From Albidovulum sediminis (GTDB lineage Bacteria > Pseudomonadota > Alphaproteobacteria > Rhodobacterales > Rhodobacteraceae), in NCBI RefSeq assembly GCF_025380365.1, contig NZ_JAOCQF010000003.1, positions 496,001 to 560,000 of the forward strand: DNA of 64,000 nt. The letters run 5' to 3'. Below, one piece after another: positions 59,098 through 64,000 of this stretch. Each line of letters starts with the position of its first letter. Within the stretch, counting starts at the first letter, position 1. The notes under the pieces are model-generated. The model saw nothing but the letters and a program-made list of their open reading frames with translations, was not told the DNA's origin and ran no database searches. The position numbers were made by a program, and so were the translations under genes.

Positions 59098-60290
59098 CGG
59101 GCATGCTGCCCGTCAGCGTCATCGTCGTCTCGCGACACCGGCCGACCGAACTGGCCCTGTGCCTCGCGGGGATCCGCAGGCAGGATCATCCGAATTTCGA
59201 ACTGATTGTCGTTGCCGATCCTGCGGCCGCCGCCACATGCCCCGTTGATGCCAAGTCGGTCCTGTTCGACGAGGCCAACATCGCCGAGGCGCGCAACCGG
59301 GGGCTTGCCGTGGCGGCGGGGGACGTCGTCGCCTTCATCGACGATGATGCCGTGCCCGAACCCCGCTGGCTCAGCCGGTTGACCGCGCCGTTTGCCGATT
59401 CCGAAGTGTCGGCCGCGGGGGGCTTCGTCATCGGCCGCAACGGAATTTCCCATCAATGGAATGCCTCCGTAGCCGACAGGCACGGCCGGTCCGTTCCGCT
59501 GGAGGTGGACCTGGCAGGCGTCAGCGTCCTGCAAGGCGCCCCCGGCCGCGCCATCCGCACCGAAGGCACGAACTGCGCCTTCCGTCGCAGCACCCTTGCG
59601 GAAGTGGGCGGCTTCGACCCGACCTTTCGATTCTACCTCGATGAGACGGACCTGAACATGAGGCTGGCGGAACGGGGGCTGAAGACGGCGATCGTGCCAC
59701 GGGCGCGGGTCCACCACGCCTATGCGGCCAGCGACCGTCGACGGGCCGACCGGACGCCAACCGACCTGACCGAGATCGGTGCCAGCCAGGCGGTGTTCCT
59801 GCGCAAGCACGCGCCCGAAACGGAACACGTCGGAGCCATGGGCGGCTTTCGCGCGGAGCAGGAGCGGCGGATCCAGCGCCTTTTGCGCAGCGGCTCGATC
59901 GACGGCGAAGCTGCCGCCCGGCTGCTGGAGACGCTCGACCGGGGGATTGCCGAGGGCATGAGGCGCCCGCTTGGCCGGCTTGCTCCGCTGCCGGGCACCG
60001 CGCCGGACTTCCTTCCCTTGCCGGCCGGAAACGGCCGGGTGCACGTCTCGGCGGGATGGACCTGGCAGTCGAAAGCCCTTTCGCAAGCAGCGCGGGCGCG
60101 GGGCGAATCAGAGACGGCGGTGGTCCTGCTTTTCAGCCCGACCGCCCGCTATCACCGGCTGCGGTTCACCGGCACGCACTGGGAGCAGCGCGGCGGTCTT
60201 TTCGGCAAATCCGACCGTTCCGATCCGTTGTTCCGATTCTGGCGCCGCAAGTGGAGGTTCAACCGCGAGGTGAAACGCCTTGATTTCTAG
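59094..60290 (+). CDS. Family 2 glycosyltransferase with C-terminal extension
   Basis: 398 residues. GT-A fold at about residues 5-240: VSVIVVSRHRP, the metal-binding DDD in VAFIDDDAVPEP, GTNCAFRRS and FDPTFRFYLDETDLNMRL, where the ED/DE pair sits. About 150 further residues (AFLRKHAP onward) end in a basic tail (RFWRRKWRFNREVKRLDF). The donor and acceptor are unknown; association with kdsB suggests surface polysaccharide assembly. Start ATG 59094 overlaps kdsB; 59103 is an alternative. Confidence 0.9.
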   Translation: MTGMLPVSVIVVSRHRPTELALCLAGIRRQDHPNFELIVVADPAAAATCPVDAKSVLFDEANIAEARNRGLAVAAGDVVAFIDDDAVPEPRWLSRLTAPFADSEVSAAGGFVIGRNGISHQWNASVADRHGRSVPLEVDLAGVSVLQGAPGRAIRTEGTNCAFRRSTLAEVGGFDPTFRFYLDETDLNMRLAERGLKTAIVPRARVHHAYAASDRRRADRTPTDLTEIGASQAVFLRKHAPETEHVGAMGGFRAEQERRIQRLLRSGSIDGEAAARLLETLDRGIAEGMRRPLGRLAPLPGTAPDFLPLPAGNGRVHVSAGWTWQSKALSQAARARGESETAVVLLFSPTARYHRLRFTGTHWEQRGGLFGKSDRSDPLFRFWRRKWRFNREVKRLDF

Positions 60291-60484
60291 TCGCCTTTTC
60301 GTCTCCGGAGCGCTTTGCGCACAAAAGAGCGCTGGGCGCCTCAATTTTTGACCAGACGGCCACAATATTTCCTTGCCCGCACCCAATCCTGCGTCCATGG
60401 CTTGCCCACATCGGCACGGAGGCATTAACTGTTCGGGTGCAGTTGTCGGTGGCGCGAATTTGGCGCGTGGTTCGGGGGATTGGA

Positions 60485-61378
60485 ATGAAGCGCAAGGTAA
60501 CCAAGGCCATCTTTCCCGTCGCCGGACTGGGCACGCGCTTCCTGCCTGCGACCAAGTCGATCCCGAAGGAGATCATGACGCTCGTCGACCGGCCGCTGAT
60601 CCAGTACGCCATCGACGAGGCGCGCGCCGCCGGCATCAAGGAGTTCATCTTCGTCACATCGCGCGGGAAAAGCGCGCTCGAGGATTACTTCGACCATGCC
60701 AACGAGCTTGAGGCGCATCTGCGGCGCAACGGGCGGGAAGACCTGCTGGCGATCCTCAAGACCACGAACATGGATTCCGGCGCCATCGCTTACATTCGCC
60801 AGCACAAGGCGCTCGGTCTTGGCCATGCCGTCTGGTGTGCCCGGCGCTTGGTCGGGAACGAGCCTTTCGCGGTGCTGCTGCCGGACGACGTGATCGCGGG
60901 CGACAAGCCCTGCCTGCAGCAGATGGTGGAGGTTTACGCGGAAACCGGCGGCAACGTCGTTGCGGCGATGGAAGTGCCGCATTCCAAAACCTCCGCCTAC
61001 GGCATTCTCGACGTGAAGGAGGATCTGGGCGCGCTCGTCTCGGTCAGGGGGATGGTCGAGAAGCCCGCGGTGGATGCCGCCCCTTCGAACCTCGCGGTGA
61101 TCGGGCGCTATATCCTGACGCCGGCGATCATGCGTAACCTTGACCGGATCAAGGCCGGGTCGGGCGGAGAGATCCAGCTGACCGACGCCATCGCCGAGGA
61201 AATCGTCCGGTCCGACAACGTCTACGGGTTCCGCTTCCGGGGGCAGCGTTTCGACTGCGGGTCCAAGGCAGGATTCCTTCAGGCGACGGTCGCCTTTGCG
61301 CTGGCGCGCCCCGACCTGAGGGACGAGTTTTCACAGTTTCTGGCCGAAATGACGGCAGTGCGCCGCGCGGCCGAGTAG
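60485..61378 (+). CDS. galU: UTP-glucose-1-phosphate uridylyltransferase
   Basis: Makes UDP-glucose for polysaccharides. 297 residues from ATG 60485. Signature FPVAGLGTRFLPATKSIPKE, then LGLGHAVWCA, GEIQLTDAI and the C-terminal RFDCGSKAGFLQA are complete. It begins a second transcription unit after a 194-base gap holding an AGCGCT repeat (about 60309-60334) but no convincing promoter by eye. galE follows after 3 bases. Confidence 0.96.
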   Translation: MKRKVTKAIFPVAGLGTRFLPATKSIPKEIMTLVDRPLIQYAIDEARAAGIKEFIFVTSRGKSALEDYFDHANELEAHLRRNGREDLLAILKTTNMDSGAIAYIRQHKALGLGHAVWCARRLVGNEPFAVLLPDDVIAGDKPCLQQMVEVYAETGGNVVAAMEVPHSKTSAYGILDVKEDLGALVSVRGMVEKPAVDAAPSNLAVIGRYILTPAIMRNLDRIKAGSGGEIQLTDAIAEEIVRSDNVYGFRFRGQRFDCGSKAGFLQATVAFALARPDLRDEFSQFLAEMTAVRRAAE

Positions 61379-61381
61379 GCG

Positions 61382-62368
61382 ATGGCGCGTCACGTCCTTG
61401 TCACCGGCGGCGCCGGCTATGTCGGCTCCCATGCATGCAAGGCGCTTGCCCGCGCGGGCTTCGTTCCCGTCACCTTCGACAACCTCTCCACCGGGTGGCG
61501 CGATGCCGTCCGGTTCGGTCCGCTGGAGGAGGGAGACCTCACGGACGCAGAACGGTTGGCCGAGGTGTTCGCGCGCTGGAAACCTGTCGCGGTCCTGCAT
61601 TTCGCAGCGCTGAGCCTGGTGGGCGAGGCCGTGCGCGACCCCGGCCTCTACTGGCGCATGAACGTGCTTGGCGCGCTCAACCTGATCGAGGCGGCGGCGG
61701 CGGCGAACTGCCTCGACTTCGTGTTTTCCTCGACCTGCGCGACCTATGGCGATCAGGATGGCGTCGTGCTGGACGAAGACACGCCGCAGGCCCCGATCAA
61801 CGCCTACGGCGCGTCCAAGCGCGCAATCGAGGACATTCTGCGGGACTTCGGCGTTTCGCATGGGCTGCGTTCGGTGATCTTCCGCTATTTCAACGTGGCC
61901 GGCGCCGACCCCGAGGCGGAAGTCGGGGAATTCCATCAGCCGGAGACGCATCTTGTCCCGCTCCTGCTCGATGCGGTGGCGGGGCGGCGGCCGGCGCTGA
62001 CGGTGCATGGCTCCGACTACGCCACCCCGGACGGCACCTGCATCCGCGACTATGTCCATGTCGCGGACCTGGCCGACGCCCATGTGCTCGGGCTCGAATG
62101 GCTGCTGAACGGGCGCGGCAGCCGGGTCTTCTGCCTGGGGACGGGCCGCGGGTTCTCGGTGCGCGAGGTGATCGAACACGCCCGCATCGTCACCAACCGC
62201 GCTGTGCCGGTCGTCGAGGGGGAGCGCCGACCCGGCGATGCGGCACGGCTGGTCAGTGGCAGCGCGCGCGCGATCGAGGAGCTTGGCTGGAAGCCGGAGC
62301 GGTCCACCCTTCCGGCGATGATCGCCGACGCCTGGCGCTGGCACCAGACAGGCGGATATGAACGCTGA
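61382..62368 (+). CDS. galE: UDP-glucose 4-epimerase
   Basis: Interconverts UDP-glucose and UDP-galactose, supplying galactosyl donors. 328 residues, short-chain dehydrogenase fold. NAD-binding GGAGYVGSHACKAL at residues 8-21; the catalytic S and Y-x-x-x-K appear in SSTCATYG and YGASKRAIE. HFAALSLVGEAVRDP and RYFNVAGADP are GalE hallmarks. Overlaps the next glycosyltransferase by 11 bases. Confidence 0.95.
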   Translation: MARHVLVTGGAGYVGSHACKALARAGFVPVTFDNLSTGWRDAVRFGPLEEGDLTDAERLAEVFARWKPVAVLHFAALSLVGEAVRDPGLYWRMNVLGALNLIEAAAAANCLDFVFSSTCATYGDQDGVVLDEDTPQAPINAYGASKRAIEDILRDFGVSHGLRSVIFRYFNVAGADPEAEVGEFHQPETHLVPLLLDAVAGRRPALTVHGSDYATPDGTCIRDYVHVADLADAHVLGLEWLLNGRGSRVFCLGTGRGFSVREVIEHARIVTNRAVPVVEGERRPGDAARLVSGSARAIEELGWKPERSTLPAMIADAWRWHQTGGYER

Positions 62369-63587
62369 GCCGAAAGCCCGGCTTCTGGATGTCACGCGGC
62401 TTGTCTCGCGGATCGGGCGCGGGCCGCTGACGGGCGTGGACCGGGTCGAACGTGCCTACCTGCGCGCGCTCCTGGCGCGGCACACGCCGCTTTTCCTGCT
62501 TCTGCGCACACCTTTCGGCCATCTCATCCTGCCGCGAACGGCGGGCCCTTTGGTGCTGGGATGGATCGCATCGCCCCAGACGGTGCCGCGCCCCGACTTT
62601 CCGTTCGGCCTGGGTCGGGATCTGCCGATCCTGAAGCGGGCGCGCATCGCCTTGCGCGATCACCGGCTTCGGTCCTGCCTGCCGTGGCGGTTGACGCGCG
62701 CGGTCCATGCGACGATGCCGCAGGGCGGGGTCTACCTGAACGTCGGGCATGCGAACCTGTCGGAGCGCACCTTGGCGCAGTTGCAGGATGTTCCGGGCCT
62801 TCGTGTGGCGGTGATGATCCACGATACCATCCCGCTCGATCATCCCGACCTGTGCCGGGAATCATCGGTGGCCGCGTTTCGCGACAGCTTGGCTGCGACC
62901 GCGCACCAAGCGGACCTGATCCTCTGCCCCTCGCAGGCGGCGGCAAAGGATATCCGGCGCTGGTGCGACAGCTTCCGCCGCGTGCCCGAGGTGAAGGCCG
63001 TCCATCTGGGCGTCGATCCGGTTGAGCCGGACCTGGGAAACCTGCCCGCGACGCTTGACCTGGGCCGTCCGTATTTCGTCACGCTGGGCACGATCGAGCC
63101 ACGCAAGAACCACGCGCTCCTCCTCGATGTCTGGGTGGAGATGGCCAATCGCATACCCGCCGGGCGTCTTCCTCAACTGATCATCATCGGGCAGCGGGGC
63201 TGGCGAAACCAGGCGGTGTTCGACCGTCTCGATGCGCTGCGCGCGCCGGACAGCCCGGTGCACGAATTCGGAAGCCTGGGCGATGCGGCGGTGGCCGCGC
63301 TGGTCATGGGCGCAAAGGCCTTGCTGATGCCAAGCCTGGCCGAAGGTTACGGCCTGCCCGTGATCGAGGCGGCGCGCCTCGGAACCCCGGTTCTGTGCAA
63401 CGATCTGCCTGTTTTCCGTGAAATTCTTGGCGACTATGCAGTTTACGCAGATGTGGCCGACATGTATTCTTGGACGACAAGAATAATTGAATTTTCAGGG
63501 AGAGTTCGGGCAGCAGGTCCCGGTCGCGTTCTGGAGACGGACGTTGGCTGGACGGAATACTTCAAGACCGTGTTAAGCACCGTCTGA
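62358..63587 (+). CDS. Family 4 (GT-B) glycosyltransferase
   Basis: 409 residues. The N-terminal half carries LLDVTRLVSRIGRGPLTGVD and VAVMIHDTIPLDHPD. The C-terminal donor-binding half has YFVTLGTIEPRKNHALLLDV and the E-x7-E motif in PSLAEGYGLPVIEAARLGTP. This is a typical retaining GT4 enzyme of exopolysaccharide loci. The last 40 codons contain a run of A/T-ending codons and an inverted repeat, unlike the rest of the gene. Confidence 0.92.
   Translation: MNAEPKARLLDVTRLVSRIGRGPLTGVDRVERAYLRALLARHTPLFLLLRTPFGHLILPRTAGPLVLGWIASPQTVPRPDFPFGLGRDLPILKRARIALRDHRLRSCLPWRLTRAVHATMPQGGVYLNVGHANLSERTLAQLQDVPGLRVAVMIHDTIPLDHPDLCRESSVAAFRDSLAATAHQADLILCPSQAAAKDIRRWCDSFRRVPEVKAVHLGVDPVEPDLGNLPATLDLGRPYFVTLGTIEPRKNHALLLDVWVEMANRIPAGRLPQLIIIGQRGWRNQAVFDRLDALRAPDSPVHEFGSLGDAAVAALVMGAKALLMPSLAEGYGLPVIEAARLGTPVLCNDLPVFREILGDYAVYADVADMYSWTTRIIEFSGRVRAAGPGRVLETDVGWTEYFKTVLSTV
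63465..63485. repeat. Inverted repeat in the 3' end of the GT4 gene
   Basis: TATTCTTG (63465-63472) and CAAGAATA (63478-63485) are perfect reverse complements around 5 bases. They lie in an AT-rich patch within coding sequence, about 100 bases before the stop. Confidence 0.8.
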
Positions 63588-63628
63588 GACCATCCCCCAG
63601 CACATGGGCCTGAACCCGCCGGATCGAG

Positions 63629-64000
63629 ATGCGAGCCTTGGAACGATACAGACTTCGCCTGAGGCGAAAGCGATTTCTGTGGCGAGCGTTCCGCCGGCGG
63701 CGTGATCTTTCGACAGTGGCGGACAGGACCGCCACGCTTGCCCCCGATGCCATCCTTCTGTTTGCCACGCTGCGCAACGAACGGGTCCGGCTGCCGTATT
63801 TCCTGCAGTACTACCGGCGGCTCGGGGTAAGTCATTTCCTGTTCGTGGACAACGGTTCGACCGACGGGTCGGGCGACTACCTGTCCCGGCAGGACGACGT
63901 GTCGGTCTGGCGCACGGAGGCCAGCTATCGCAAGTCGCGGTTCGGCCAGGACTGGCTGACCTGGCTTCTGCGCAACCATGCGAACGGCCGCTGGGCCCTG
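63629..64000 (+). CDS. Glycosyltransferase family 2-like protein, 3' end cut by the window edge
   Basis: Open from ATG 63629 to the last base (124 codons). The first about 25 residues are strongly basic (MRALERYRLRLRRKRFLWRA). Then AILLFATLRNERVRLPYFLQ and HFLFVDNGSTDGSGDYL follow, the start of a GT-A domain of the class acting on surface glycans. It begins 41 bases after the preceding glycosyltransferase, in the same direction. The catalytic C-terminal part is outside the window. Confidence 0.85.
   Translation, partial: MRALERYRLRLRRKRFLWRAFRRRRDLSTVADRTATLAPDAILLFATLRNERVRLPYFLQYYRRLGVSHFLFVDNGSTDGSGDYLSRQDDVSVWRTEASYRKSRFGQDWLTWLLRNHANGRWAL

Overview
The window is about 64 kb of dense, GC-rich chromosome, roughly 65 genes with no gene-free stretch above 300 bases. 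It almost certainly comes from an alphaproteobacterium of the Rhodobacteraceae. The evidence is the gene content and order: rsmG-parA-parB, rph/hrcA-grpE divergence, rimP-nusA-ylxR-infB, secA opposite a parvulin-argJ-mutT operon, and dnaK-dnaJ. The proteins also look typical of that family. The genus cannot be fixed from the sequence alone. I saw no rRNA or tRNA gene, no insertion sequence, no prophage and no CRISPR array.

Layout. 0-2.3 kb: end of rsmG with an exact parS site inside it, then parA and parB, so the left edge is probably close to the replication origin. 2.3-5.5 kb: minus-strand operon rph-rdgB-ridA-hemW-DUF454. 5.6-7.3 kb: hrcA-grpE. 7.3-10 kb: a two-oxygenase phosphonate module (TmpA/TmpB type) with a divergent LysR regulator. 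10-18 kb: mutS, maeB, a sugar kinase, exported msrA, argG. 18-22 kb: a glycine/asparagine-repeat secreted protein, ilvA, and a divergent HPt / receiver-PP2C signalling pair. 22-31 kb: Nudix, hslO, NudL, CCA transferase, LysE exporter, two overlapping ABC half-exporters, an RNA methyltransferase. 30.7-32.9 kb: envelope genes (two YkuD L,D-transpeptidase-like proteins, a CAP lipoprotein, a 60-residue membrane peptide). 33-39.5 kb: hemH, NDUFAF5-like protein, comF, grxC, nitrilase, marR, ubiG, pip, tspO. 39.5-45 kb: rimP-nusA-ylxR-infB with a promoter and terminator-like hairpin in its leader, then an overlooked 45-codon gene. 45-52.6 kb: mutT, argJ, parvulin, secA, a secreted unknown, radC. 52.6-56.6 kb: dnaJ, dnaK, alkB. 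56.6-64 kb: a surface-polysaccharide locus (ABC-2 permease, cysQ, kdsB, three glycosyltransferases, galU, galE), the last gene cut by the right edge.

How the genes work together. Most genes are core: chromosome segregation, protein folding and export, translation initiation, haem and ubiquinone synthesis, nucleotide house-cleaning. The accessory content is the phosphonate module, the HPt/PP2C pair (possibly feeding a partner-switching anti-sigma system), the envelope-remodelling cluster and the polysaccharide locus. Neighbouring genes in operons very often overlap by ATGA or TGATG. Four convergent gene pairs end on a shared CTAG tetranucleotide.
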